Shown here: positions 1-7,676 of the stretch, one piece after another | Position numbering within the stretch: position 1 is the first letter of the stretch | Layout of the letters: every line of letters begins with the position of its first letter | Origin: Methylobacterium sp. DB0501 | GTDB taxonomy: Bacteria > Pseudomonadota > Alphaproteobacteria > Rhizobiales > Beijerinckiaceae | Reading direction: 5' to 3' | Length of the DNA: 64,000 nucleotides | Assembly: GCF_011043735.1 (NCBI RefSeq) | Contig: NZ_JAAKGV010000022.1 | Span: 62,001 to 126,000, forward strand | Notes under the pieces: generated by a model | What the model was told of the DNA's origin: nothing | The model's database searches: none | Seen by the model: only the letters and a program-made list of their open reading frames with translations | Position numbers and translations under genes: made by a program

Positions 1-1877
1 TCGGCCGCGCCCGCATTCGTCGTCATGATGATGATGACGTTGCGGAAATCGACCTGCTTGCCGTTATGGTCGGTGAGCTTGCCGTGGTCCATGACCTGCA
101 ACAGGATGTTGAACAGGTCGGGATGGGCCTTCTCGATCTCGTCGAGCAGCAGCACGCAATGCGGGTGCTGGTCGATGCCGTCGGTGAGGAGGCCGCCCTG
201 GTCGAAGCCAACATAGCCCGGAGGGGCGCCGATCAGCCGCGAGACGGTGTGCCGCTCCATGTATTCCGACATGTCGAAGCGCAGCATCTCGACGCCGAGG
301 CTCGACGCCAGCTGCTTGGCCGCTTCGGTCTTGCCGACGCCGGTCGGGCCGGCGAACAGGTAGGCGCCGATCGGCTTGTCGGGATCGCGCAGGCCGGCGC
401 GAGCGAGCTTGATCGAGGCGGTCAGCGCGTCGATGGCGGCGTCCTGGCCGTAGACCACCCGCTTCAGGTTGTCGGTGAGGTGGGCGAGCACCTCCGCGTC
501 GTCCTTCGAGACGGTCTTCGGCGGGATGCGGGCCATCGTGGCGATGGTCGCCTCGATCTCCTTCACGCCGATGGTGCGCTTGCGCCGGCCCTCGGGCACC
601 AGCATCTGCGAGGCGCCGGTCTCGTCGATCACGTCGATCGCCTTGTCCGGCAGCTTGCGGTCGTTGATGTAGCGGGCCGACAGCTCGACCGCGGCCTTCA
701 CGGCCTCGGTCGTGTACTTGAGCTTGTGGAACTCCTCGAAGGACGGGCGCAGGCCCTTGAGGATCTCGATCGCGTCCGGGATCGACGGCTCGTTGACGTC
801 GATCTTCTGGAAGCGGCGCACCAGGGCGCGATCCTTCTCGAAGTACTGGCGGTACTCCTTGTAGGTGGTCGAGCCGATGCAGCGTAGGCTGCCCGAAGCC
901 AGTGCGGGCTTGAGCAGGTTGGACGCATCCATCGCGCCGCCCGAGGTCGCACCGGCGCCGATCACCGTGTGGATCTCGTCGATGAACATGATGGCGTTCG
1001 GGTGCGCCTCGATCTCCTTCATCACCTGCTTGAGGCGCTCCTCGAAGTCGCCGCGGTAGCGGGTGCCGGCGAGGAGCGTGCCCATGTCGAGGGAGAAGAC
1101 GGTCGCGTCCGCCAGGACCTCCGGCACCTCGTGCTGGATGATCTTGCGGGCGAGGCCTTCCGCAATCGCGGTCTTGCCGACGCCGGGGTCGCCGACGAGC
1201 AGCGGGTTGTTCTTCTGCCGGCGGCAGAGGACCTGGATCGTGCGCTGGACCTCGTTCTCGCGGCCGATCAGCGGGTCGATCTTGCCCTCGCGGGCCTTCT
1301 TGTTGAGGTTGACGCAGTAGGCGTCGAGCGCGTCACCCTTCTTCTTCTGGCCGCTGCGCTCGTCCTCGGCCCCGCTGGGACGTTCCGTCGGACCCTCCTC
1401 GTCGGCGCCGCGGACCGGCTTGCCCTCGGAGAGGCCGGGGCGCTTGGCGATGCCGTGGCTGATGTAGTTGACCGCGTCGTAGCGGGTCATGTCCTGCTCT
1501 TGCAGGAAGTAGGCGGCGTGGCTCTCGCGCTCGGCGAAGATCGCCACCAGCACGTTGGCGCCGGTGACCTCCTCGCGGCCGGAGGACTGCACGTGGATCA
1601 CCGCGCGCTGGATCACGCGCTGGAACCCCGCCGTAGGCTTCGCGTCCTGCCGCCCGTCGCCGGTGAGGTTGGCGAGCTCGGTGTCGATGTACTCGACAAG
1701 GTTGCGCTTCAGCAGGTCGACGTCGACGTTGCAGGCCCGCATGACCGCGGCCGCGTCCTGGTCGTCGACCAGGGCGAGCAGGAGATGCTCGAGCGTGGCG
1801 TATTCGTGCCGGCGCTCGCCGGCCAGCGCCAGGGCGCGGTGGAGAGCTTGTTCAAGGCTGCGTGAGAAGCTGGGCAA
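1..1877 (-). CDS. clpA: ATP-dependent Clp protease ATP-binding subunit ClpA (3' part cut off by window edge)
   Basis: AAA+ unfoldase that feeds substrates to the ClpP peptidase in the cytoplasm. The translation opens PSFSRSLEQALHRAL, the standard ClpA N-domain start, and carries the first Walker A (GDPGVGKT) with its Walker B region (MFIDEIH), then the second Walker A (GPTGVGKT) and its arginine-rich sensor region. The frame is still open at base 1, so the C-terminal part of the second AAA+ domain is missing. I chose a TTG start at 1877 because the conserved N-terminus begins there and AAAGAGG lies about 6 nt upstream; no in-frame ATG is nearby. It lies 71 bp downstream of clpS on the same strand, the usual clpS-clpA operon. 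Confidence 0.97.
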   Translation of the reverse strand, partial: MPSFSRSLEQALHRALALAGERRHEYATLEHLLLALVDDQDAAAVMRACNVDVDLLKRNLVEYIDTELANLTGDGRQDAKPTAGFQRVIQRAVIHVQSSGREEVTGANVLVAIFAERESHAAYFLQEQDMTRYDAVNYISHGIAKRPGLSEGKPVRGADEEGPTERPSGAEDERSGQKKKGDALDAYCVNLNKKAREGKIDPLIGRENEVQRTIQVLCRRQKNNPLLVGDPGVGKTAIAEGLARKIIQHEVPEVLADATVFSLDMGTLLAGTRYRGDFEERLKQVMKEIEAHPNAIMFIDEIHTVIGAGATSGGAMDASNLLKPALASGSLRCIGSTTYKEYRQYFEKDRALVRRFQKIDVNEPSIPDAIEILKGLRPSFEEFHKLKYTTEAVKAAVELSARYINDRKLPDKAIDVIDETGASQMLVPEGRRKRTIGVKEIEATIATMARIPPKTVSKDDAEVLAHLTDNLKRVVYGQDAAIDALTASIKLARAGLRDPDKPIGAYLFAGPTGVGKTEAAKQLASSLGVEMLRFDMSEYMERHTVSRLIGAPPGYVGFDQGGLLTDGIDQHPHCVLLLDEIEKAHPDLFNILLQVMDHGKLTDHNGKQVDFRNVIIIMTTNAGAA

Positions 1878-1948
1878 AGCGGGCCTCTTTGCTGGTGCCT
1901 GTCTTGGTTGGCGCTCGTCTTGGGCTGGGACCTGTCTCGGGCTGACGG

Positions 1949-2332
1949 CTATTTCTTTTCCATGACGCATTGCAGAGGATGTTGATGTTTCCGCGCAAAG
2001 TCCATGACCTGCGTCACCTTGGTCTCGGCAACCTCGTAGGTGAAGATGCCGCACTCGCCGACGCCGTTCTGGTGGACGTGCAGCATGATGCGGGTCGCGT
2101 CCTCGCGCGACTTGTTGAAGAAGCGCTCGACGACGTGGACCACGAATTCCATCGGCGTGTAGTCGTCGTTGAGCAGCAGCACGCGGTACAGGTTCGGCCG
2201 CTTGGTGCGCGGCTTCGTTCGCGTGATCACGGCGGTTCCCGATCGACCGTCGCCGTTACCGTTCCCGGGTGCGCGGGGGTTGGCCGCGACCGGCCTGGTG
2301 GAGGGTTTTCCCTGCCTCGGGACCTGAGCCAT
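1949..2332 (-). CDS. clpS: ATP-dependent Clp protease adaptor ClpS
   Basis: Adaptor that binds N-degron substrates and delivers them to ClpA. The 127-residue product has the conserved core from about residue 47: YRVLLLNDDYTPMEFVVHVV, then the helix RFFNKSREDATRIMLHVHQNG and the EVAETKV strand. The substrate-pocket residues N55, D56 and D57 are present. The first 40 or so residues are a basic, Pro/Gly-rich, probably disordered tail, typical of alphaproteobacterial ClpS1. It is followed on the same strand by clpA. Confidence 0.96.
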   Translation of the reverse strand: MAQVPRQGKPSTRPVAANPRAPGNGNGDGRSGTAVITRTKPRTKRPNLYRVLLLNDDYTPMEFVVHVVERFFNKSREDATRIMLHVHQNGVGECGIFTYEVAETKVTQVMDFARKHQHPLQCVMEKK

Positions 2333-2531
2333 CTGAATCGTACCGACCTCGCTCTGGCGACCGCGCCGAAGCGCGCCGGCCCTCTGCTAAGGGAGGCCGG
2401 AACGCGTCGCGGGACGGCAGCCTATCACGTCGGCTGCCGGTGCCGAGCCTAATCTATAGGCCGAGTCTGCGCTTCGCCAGTCGGCTGCGCGCTCTTGTCA
2501 TGCGGGGCCGTACGGGACCCCCGAAACGCGG

Positions 2532-2563
2532 CGCGACCGGCACGGGGATCCGTGCCGGTCGCG
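2532..2563. repeat. Perfect 14-bp inverted repeat between clpS and the phasin gene
   Basis: CGCGACCGGCACGG (2532-2545) and its exact complement (2550-2563) flank a 4-nt GGAT loop. It lies in the 282-bp gap between the phasin stop and the clpS start, so it could be a factor-independent terminator lacking a T-tract or an extragenic palindrome. Confidence 0.6.
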
Positions 2564-2586
2564 GGAACCGGTCGAAGCTCGGAGAC

Positions 2587-2607
2587 GGGCGGCCGTAGCG
2601 GCCGCCC
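2587..2607 (-). terminator. Hairpin just after the phasin stop codon
   Basis: GGGCGGCCG (2587-2595) pairs with CGGCCGCCC (2599-2607) across a 3-nt loop, starting 8 bp beyond the phasin stop. There is no clear T-run, so it may act by stabilising the mRNA 3' end rather than as a classical terminator. Confidence 0.4.
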
Positions 2608-2614
2608 TCGAGGA

Positions 2615-3097
2615 TTACGCGGCGTCCTTGGCGGCGTCGAAGGTCTTGGCGGCCTCGCCCTGGGCCTTGTTCAGGCCGTCCTTGGCCTGCTCGAAGGCAC
2701 GGCCCTGCGCCTTGAAGGCCTGGTCCTGGAACTTCGAGGCCTGCTGCTGGGCCTGGGCGACGATGCCCTCGAACGGCTTCGCCATCTCCTTGGCGAGGTT
2801 CGTGTAGAGCTCGGTCATCTTCTGGCTCTGGGTGGTGAGACGCTCGAAGGAGGTCCTCACGTACTCGGCCTGGATCTCGAGCGCCTTGTCGAGCGAGCGC
2901 ACGCCGGCGAGCTTCTCGAGGGTGGCGGTGCCGTGCTCGAAGGACTGCTTGGCGAAGTCGGTGGCCTCGACGGCGATCGCCTGGCTGGCCTTCGACAGGG
3001 TGCCGAAGCTGCGCAGCATCGCGTCCATGCCGTCCTTGCCGAACTTCTGGGCCGCCTCGGCCTGCTTCTCGACCTGCTGGCTGATGTTCTGGTTCAT
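2615..3097 (-). CDS. Phasin family protein
   Basis: Small amphipathic protein that coats polyhydroxyalkanoate granules. The 160-residue product is almost entirely helical and rich in Ala, Gln, Lys and Glu, with the phasin-type stretches LDKALEIQAEYVRTSFERL and KMTELYTNLAKEMAKPFEGIV. No signal peptide or membrane helix is visible. I place the start at the ATG at 3097 (MNQNISQQVEKQ); the frame is open upstream, but those residues read like non-coding sequence and overlap the promoter. Expression is probably controlled through the paired operators at 3191-3235. It is transcribed alone. Confidence 0.88.
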   Translation of the reverse strand: MNQNISQQVEKQAEAAQKFGKDGMDAMLRSFGTLSKASQAIAVEATDFAKQSFEHGTATLEKLAGVRSLDKALEIQAEYVRTSFERLTTQSQKMTELYTNLAKEMAKPFEGIVAQAQQQASKFQDQAFKAQGRAFEQAKDGLNKAQGEAAKTFDAAKDAA

Positions 3098-3184
3098 GGT
3101 GGCGTGGCGCCCTCGATGGACGCCCCTTCTCGCGCGGCGGGTAGAGCGGTGCGGGGTGCCCGCGCGTCGCGCCCCGGCGAAAGG

Positions 3185-3235
3185 CAATATGTGCAGCGCA
3201 CAAAATTCGTCAAGGGTCATTGTGCGTCGCACAAT
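3185..3235 (-). promoter_or_regulatory. Phasin promoter overlapped by two PhaR-type operators
   Basis: On the minus strand, TTGACG (3209-3214) and TATTGC (3185-3190) form a sigma70-like promoter with an 18-nt spacer. TGTGCAGCGCACA (3191-3203) fills most of that spacer, and TTGTGCGTCGCACAA (3221-3235) sits 6 bp upstream of the -35. Both contain TGTGC-N3-GCACA and their centres are 31 bp apart, about three helical turns. PhaR repressors of phasin genes bind TGC-rich palindromes, so PhaR control is a reasonable inference; the motif match is by eye. Confidence 0.6.
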
Positions 3236-3406
3236 CGCGCGAATTCGAGAGTTGGAATTCGTCGCCGGTTAACCGGGGCGTAACCGCGCCTGCCTAGCCT
3301 GATTGACAGTGATGCCGCTGCGCCACGCCGTTCTCGCGGGGCGCCGGCGGTTTGAGGGCGCCGCCGAGGTCGCAGGCGCCCTGTTTCAGTCGAACGGGGT
3401 AGTCGC

Positions 3407-4891
3407 GTGATGCGTTGCGTTCACGGCCAATCTGGACCCGCGCTGCCGGCCGTGCTCGCCGCCGCGGCGGTGCTGACGGCGCTCACCGCCTCGCCCGCCG
3501 AGGCGCGGCGGCGCGCCCACCACGGGGGCGGCGGTGGCTACAACCCGCCCTACGCGGCGATGGTGGTCGATGCCAAGACCGGTCGCGTGATGCACGCGGT
3601 CAACGAGGATGCCCTGCGCCATCCGGCCTCCATCACCAAGGTGATGACGCTCTACCTGCTGTTCGAGCAGCTCGAGCGCGGCAAGATGGACCTCGACACG
3701 CCGCTGACGGTCTCGGCCAACGCCGCCCGCATGCCGCCCTCCAAGCTCGGCGTGCGCCCGGGCTCGACCGTAACGGTCGAGGAGGCGATCAAGGCGCTGG
3801 TGACGAAGTCCGCCAACGACATCGCCTGCGCCATCGGCGAGAACATCGCCGGCTCCGAGCCCGCCTTCGCCGAGATGATGACCCGCAAGGCCCATGCGCT
3901 CGGCATGAGCCGCACGCACTACGCCAACGCCTCGGGCCTGCCGGATTCCGACCAGATCACCACCGCCCGCGACCTGACGATCCTCGCGCGGGCGATCCAG
4001 GACCGGTTCCCGAAATACTACCGCTACTTCCAGACCCGCTCCTTCGCCTTCAAGGGCCGGGTGATCGGCAACCACAACCACCTCCTCGGGCGGGTCGAGG
4101 GCGTGGACGGCATCAAGACCGGCTACACCCGCGATTCCGGCTTCAACCTGATGACCTCGGCCCGCACCGGCGACCGCCACATCGTGGCGGTGGTGCTCGG
4201 CGGCAAGTCGGTCGCGAGCCGCGACAACATCATGGCCAAGCTCGTCCAGTCCAACCTGCCGGTGGCCTATGCCGGCGCCCGTACGAGCGCCCCGGTGGTC
4301 GAGGTCGCCGAGCGGCCGCGTCCCGCGGTCGTCGCCGAGCGCCCGGTCGCCACCCGCACCCTGGTGGCGTCCGCCGATGAGGACGATGCGGTCGAGACCA
4401 CGAACTCCACCGGCCAGCCCCTCGACATCGCCCCCCGCGGCGGCGCGACGCCGCAGGCGAAGTGGCGCGCCGGCGCCGTCGGCGTCCCGGCGAGCGCCCA
4501 GGCCTACGCGCCGGCCGCCGCCGCGCCGGCCTTCCCGGCTCCCGGGGGCAAGTATGCCTCGCGCCTGCCGACCGCCGAGCCCGGCGAGGCCCGCGCGCCC
4601 GCCCCGCGGGAGGCCGCTTCGCCCGCGCCGAAGCCCGTCACGGTCTCGCCCTGGGTGATCCAGCTCGGCGCGATGGACGACGAGGGCAAGGCCAAGTCGA
4701 TGCTCGCCGAGGCGCGCCAGCGCAGCGGCGGGGCGCTGGGCAAGGCCGCGCCCTTCACCGAGAAGGTGACCCATGGCGGCACCACGCTCTTCCGCGCCCG
4801 GTTCTCCGGCTTCTCCGAGGCCGAGGCCGCGCAGGATGCCTGCCGGGCGCTCAAGCGCAACGGTTTCACCTGCTTCGCGACGCGGAGCTAG
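3407..4891 (+). CDS. D-alanyl-D-alanine carboxypeptidase (S11/PBP5-like) with C-terminal SPOR domain
   Basis: Periplasmic enzyme trimming the terminal D-Ala of peptidoglycan pentapeptides. It has a signal peptide (residues 1-33, ending SPAEA), then the serine-enzyme triad: S75-I-T-K78, S135-A-N137 and K237-T-G239. After residue about 275 comes a Pro/Ala-rich linker, then a SPOR domain (about 410-492, starting PWVIQLGAMDDEGKAKSML), which binds denuded septal glycan and implies a division-site role. Start is GTG 3407 or ATG 3410 behind ACGGGG. The S11-SPOR fusion is known in alphaproteobacteria. Confidence 0.94.
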   Translation: MMRCVHGQSGPALPAVLAAAAVLTALTASPAEARRRAHHGGGGGYNPPYAAMVVDAKTGRVMHAVNEDALRHPASITKVMTLYLLFEQLERGKMDLDTPLTVSANAARMPPSKLGVRPGSTVTVEEAIKALVTKSANDIACAIGENIAGSEPAFAEMMTRKAHALGMSRTHYANASGLPDSDQITTARDLTILARAIQDRFPKYYRYFQTRSFAFKGRVIGNHNHLLGRVEGVDGIKTGYTRDSGFNLMTSARTGDRHIVAVVLGGKSVASRDNIMAKLVQSNLPVAYAGARTSAPVVEVAERPRPAVVAERPVATRTLVASADEDDAVETTNSTGQPLDIAPRGGATPQAKWRAGAVGVPASAQAYAPAAAAPAFPAPGGKYASRLPTAEPGEARAPAPREAASPAPKPVTVSPWVIQLGAMDDEGKAKSMLAEARQRSGGALGKAAPFTEKVTHGGTTLFRARFSGFSEAEAAQDACRALKRNGFTCFATRS

Positions 4892-4902
4892 GCACGCATT
4901 CC

Positions 4903-5017
4903 CCTTCCCCCTTGTGGGGAGGGGTCAGGGGTGGTGCGGAAGGCACCGCACGGATCTACGCGGCACCACCCCACGCGGGATCCTCGATCCCCCTCGCCCC
5001 CCCCACAAGGGGGAGGG
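4903..5017. repeat. Long nested inverted repeat (REP-like) between convergent genes
   Basis: The outer arms are CCTTCCCCCTTGTGGGG (4903-4919) and CCCCACAAGGGGGAGGG (5001-5017), 16 of 17 complementary. Inside them GGGGTGGTGC (about 4928-4937) pairs with GCACCACCCC (about 4963-4972). A transcript would fold into a long two-step hairpin. It sits between the converging carboxypeptidase and DnaJ genes, with no ORF. Confidence 0.75.
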
Positions 5018-5136
5018 CGGGCGCCTGATCCCGATGCGCCAGCGCGCGTAGCCGCGTCGAGCCGACGCAGAATCGTGCACTACATCCCCGCCGCGGCGCG
5101 TCCCTGCCGCGGCTTCGTCGACACGCGCGTGGAGTA

Positions 5137-5871
5137 TCAGCGATGTCGGTTGAGCAGAAAGTCCTTGGCCGCGTTGACGCGGGCCGCCAGGTAGTCGGAC
5201 CCGCCCTGGTCCGGGTGAAGCCGCTTCATCAGGGTGCGGTGCGCCCGGCGCACCTCCTCGAGGGGCGCCCCGCGCTGAAGCCCCAGGATCTGATAGGCCT
5301 CCTCCTCCGACATCGGCCCTGGCTGCGCCGCACCGCCCGGCCGCGGGTCGCGATCAGCCTGAGCGTCTACGCGCCATCCGGCAAACCGGCGGTCCAGATA
5401 AGCCTCTAGCAGCCGGGCGCCGTCGGGATCGCTCGAACGGCACTCCGACAGGAGCGCGACGAGGCCCTGGAGCGGCAGGCCGTCGAGCGCCTGGCCGGCA
5501 CGCGGGCCGGCCAGCACCGTGCCGCGCATCGCGCCGCTGGCATGGTCGAGCTCCATCTCCAGCATCGCCGAGCGCACCCGCGAGGTGGCGTCCGGTGACG
5601 TCGCGCCCCGGCGCGGGGGCATGAAGCGACCTAGGCCGAAGGGCAGGGGGGAGCCCTGACGCCAGCCGAGCAGCCAGGCGCCGCCGAGGCCGAGCGCGCC
5701 CGCCATGTCGAAGCGCCCGCGCAGGAACAGGAGGGCCGCCGCCGCCAGGGCGAACCAGCCGCCGGCCTGGCGGATCACGCGCGCGATCGTCGCGGGATTT
5801 GCCGTCGCATAGTGGCGACCGAGCCACCACAGGCCGACGAGGACCAGAACACCGAGGCCGAGGGCGATCAT
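5137..5871 (-). CDS. Membrane-anchored DnaJ-domain protein
   Basis: 244 residues: two N-terminal membrane segments (about 1-18 and 38-72), a soluble middle region, and a C-terminal J-domain from about residue 188 (EEEAYQILGLQRGAPLEEVRRAHRTLMKRLHPDQGG) with the catalytic H219-P-D221 motif that stimulates Hsp70 ATPase. The arrangement resembles the Tim14/Pam18-like DnaJ proteins of alphaproteobacteria, whose bacterial role is not settled. It follows the VWA gene by 54 bp on the same strand, so they are probably co-transcribed. Confidence 0.85.
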   Translation of the reverse strand: MIALGLGVLVLVGLWWLGRHYATANPATIARVIRQAGGWFALAAAALLFLRGRFDMAGALGLGGAWLLGWRQGSPLPFGLGRFMPPRRGATSPDATSRVRSAMLEMELDHASGAMRGTVLAGPRAGQALDGLPLQGLVALLSECRSSDPDGARLLEAYLDRRFAGWRVDAQADRDPRPGGAAQPGPMSEEEAYQILGLQRGAPLEEVRRAHRTLMKRLHPDQGGSDYLAARVNAAKDFLLNRHR

Positions 5872-5925
5872 GCGTCGTACGTCACTCTCGGGCTCGCTCG
5901 GTCCTCGAGCGGGGGAAGCCCCGTT

Positions 5926-6621
5926 CTATCCGCCGGTCATGCCGGCGAGGAGCCGGCGCGCCGCCGCATCCTCATGCGCGGCCAGGCGCAATCCGTCGAG
6001 TCCCCGGGTGGCGTAGATCGCCGCGGCGCGCAGCAAGGCCGCCAGCACGCCGGGCGCCGCGAGGTCGAAGCGGGCCGAAGCGCCACCGCTCAACCGGGCG
6101 ATCTCCGCGAAACCCGCGGCGACCGCGGGACCGGGTCCTTCGTGGAAGCAGAAGGCCGGCACGCCGAGAAGCCCGAGTTCGCCGGCAACCCCGCAGAGGT
6201 CGTCCAGGCTCTCCTCGATCGCGTCGCCGACCAGCACCAGCGCCTTGACCGGGCCGCGCCCGGCCTCGTTGCGGGCGTGGCGCAGCACGCGGCCGATCTG
6301 TGTCTGGCCGCCCCGGCAGGCCACCCCCTGCATCAGGCCGGTGAGCGCCCGGGCATCGGCGACGAAGCGCGAGGCGCGGCACTCCGAGAACCCGCGAAAA
6401 TAGACGAGCTGCACCGCGAGGCCGCCGAGCCGGGCCGTCGCCTCGAACATCCCGGCCTGGACCCCGCAGGCGAGATCCCAGGTCGGCTGCCGGCTCATCG
6501 TGGCGTCGAGGGCGAAGATCAGCCGCGGCGCGTCGCCGGCCGGCGGGGCGACCTGCCGCGCCGTTTCCAGGAAGGCGTCGACCGCGCCACTGCGGGCGCG
6601 GTCGAGGTCGGACCCGCTCAC
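5926..6621 (-). CDS. VWA-domain protein of unknown function
   Basis: 231-residue cytoplasmic protein with a von Willebrand A-type fold. LIFALDATMSRQPTW provides D39-x-T41-x-S43, a MIDAS-like variant of DxSxS, and VKALVLVGDAIEESLDDL is a later beta-strand with acidic residues. No signal peptide or membrane helix. It lies 7 bp downstream of egtD and 54 bp upstream of the DnaJ gene, so egtB-egtD-vwa-dnaJ looks like one leftward unit. VWA proteins usually act as metal-dependent adaptors; no partner ATPase is adjacent, so the function is unknown. Confidence 0.8.
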   Translation of the reverse strand: MSGSDLDRARSGAVDAFLETARQVAPPAGDAPRLIFALDATMSRQPTWDLACGVQAGMFEATARLGGLAVQLVYFRGFSECRASRFVADARALTGLMQGVACRGGQTQIGRVLRHARNEAGRGPVKALVLVGDAIEESLDDLCGVAGELGLLGVPAFCFHEGPGPAVAAGFAEIARLSGGASARFDLAAPGVLAALLRAAAIYATRGLDGLRLAAHEDAAARRLLAGMTGG

Positions 6622-6628
6622 CGGACGA

Positions 6629-7615
6629 TCACTGCCGCCGGATGGTGCTGGCGGTCAGGGCGTGGACCGAGAACAGCCCGTCCGGATCGGTCCAGACCCG
6701 GGCATGCTCCCAGCCGGCACCGCGGGCGAGCGCCCGGAAGCCCGGCACCGTGTACTTGTAGCTGTTCTCGGTGTGGATCGTCTCGCCGGAGCCGAAATGG
6801 AACGGCACCCCGGCCACCGTCACGAGCTGGCTGCGCCGGCTGACCAGGTGCATCTCGATCCGCCCGAGATTCTCGTCGAAGAAGGCCTGGTGGGCGAAGG
6901 CGTCGAGGTCGAAATCGGCCCCGAGCTCGCGGTTGATGCGGGTGAGCAGGTTGAGGTTGAACGCCGCCGTCACCCCGGCGGCGTCGTCGTAGGCCGCATC
7001 GAGCACCGCCTTGTCCTTCACGAGGTCGATGCCGACGATGAGGGTCGCGCCGCTCCCGAGCGTCCGGGCGAAGCTGGCGAGGAGGCCCGCCGCCAGCTCG
7101 GGCTCGAAATTGCCGAGCGTCGAGCCCGGGAAGAAGCCGGCCTTCGGCGCGTCCCTCAGGTCGTCGGGGAAGGCGAAGGGCTTGGTGAAGTCCGCCGCCA
7201 CCGGCTCGACACGCAGGTGCGGGAAGTCGCGGCCGAGTTCCTCCGCCTCGCTGCGCAGGAACTCCTCCGACACGTCGACGGGCACGTAGGCCGAAAGGTC
7301 GGAGAGATGCGGCAGCAGGCGCCGGACCTTGGCGGTCGAGCCGCTGCCGAACTCGACGAGCGCCGAACCGGGCGCCAGCCCGGCCCCGATCTCGGGGCCG
7401 TACCGGTCGAGGATCGCCAGCTCGGTGCGGGTCGGATAATATTCCGGCAGCCGGGTGATCGCCTCGAACAGTTCGGAGCCGCGCCGGTCGTAGAAGTACT
7501 TGGCCGAGAGGTGCTTGCGCGGGGCGCCGAGGCCCCCGAGCACGTCCTGCAGGAAGCTTCGGTCGACGCTGCCGTCGCGGAGGGCGGGCGCGAGATGGGG
7601 AAGCGGGGCATTCAC
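6629..7615 (-). CDS. egtD: L-histidine N(alpha)-methyltransferase EgtD
   Basis: Trimethylates histidine to hercynine with S-adenosylmethionine, the first step of ergothioneine synthesis. The 328-residue product fits the EgtD length. Family marks: SAKYFYDRRGSELFEAITRL PEYYPTRTE near the N-terminus, the SAM-binding strand ALVEFGSGSTAKVRRLL, and the C-terminal ENSYKYTVPGF stretch. The start is GTG 7615 (product reads (M)NAPLPHLAPAL); the nearby ATG at 7611 is in another frame. egtB lies 61 bp upstream on the same strand. Confidence 0.95.
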   Translation of the reverse strand: MNAPLPHLAPALRDGSVDRSFLQDVLGGLGAPRKHLSAKYFYDRRGSELFEAITRLPEYYPTRTELAILDRYGPEIGAGLAPGSALVEFGSGSTAKVRRLLPHLSDLSAYVPVDVSEEFLRSEAEELGRDFPHLRVEPVAADFTKPFAFPDDLRDAPKAGFFPGSTLGNFEPELAAGLLASFARTLGSGATLIVGIDLVKDKAVLDAAYDDAAGVTAAFNLNLLTRINRELGADFDLDAFAHQAFFDENLGRIEMHLVSRRSQLVTVAGVPFHFGSGETIHTENSYKYTVPGFRALARGAGWEHARVWTDPDGLFSVHALTASTIRRQ

Positions 7616-7676
7616 GAGCAGACACTCCGAGATCGTTCGGCCCCCGGCAGGGGCCCGCATCGAGGCGCGTCGCGCC

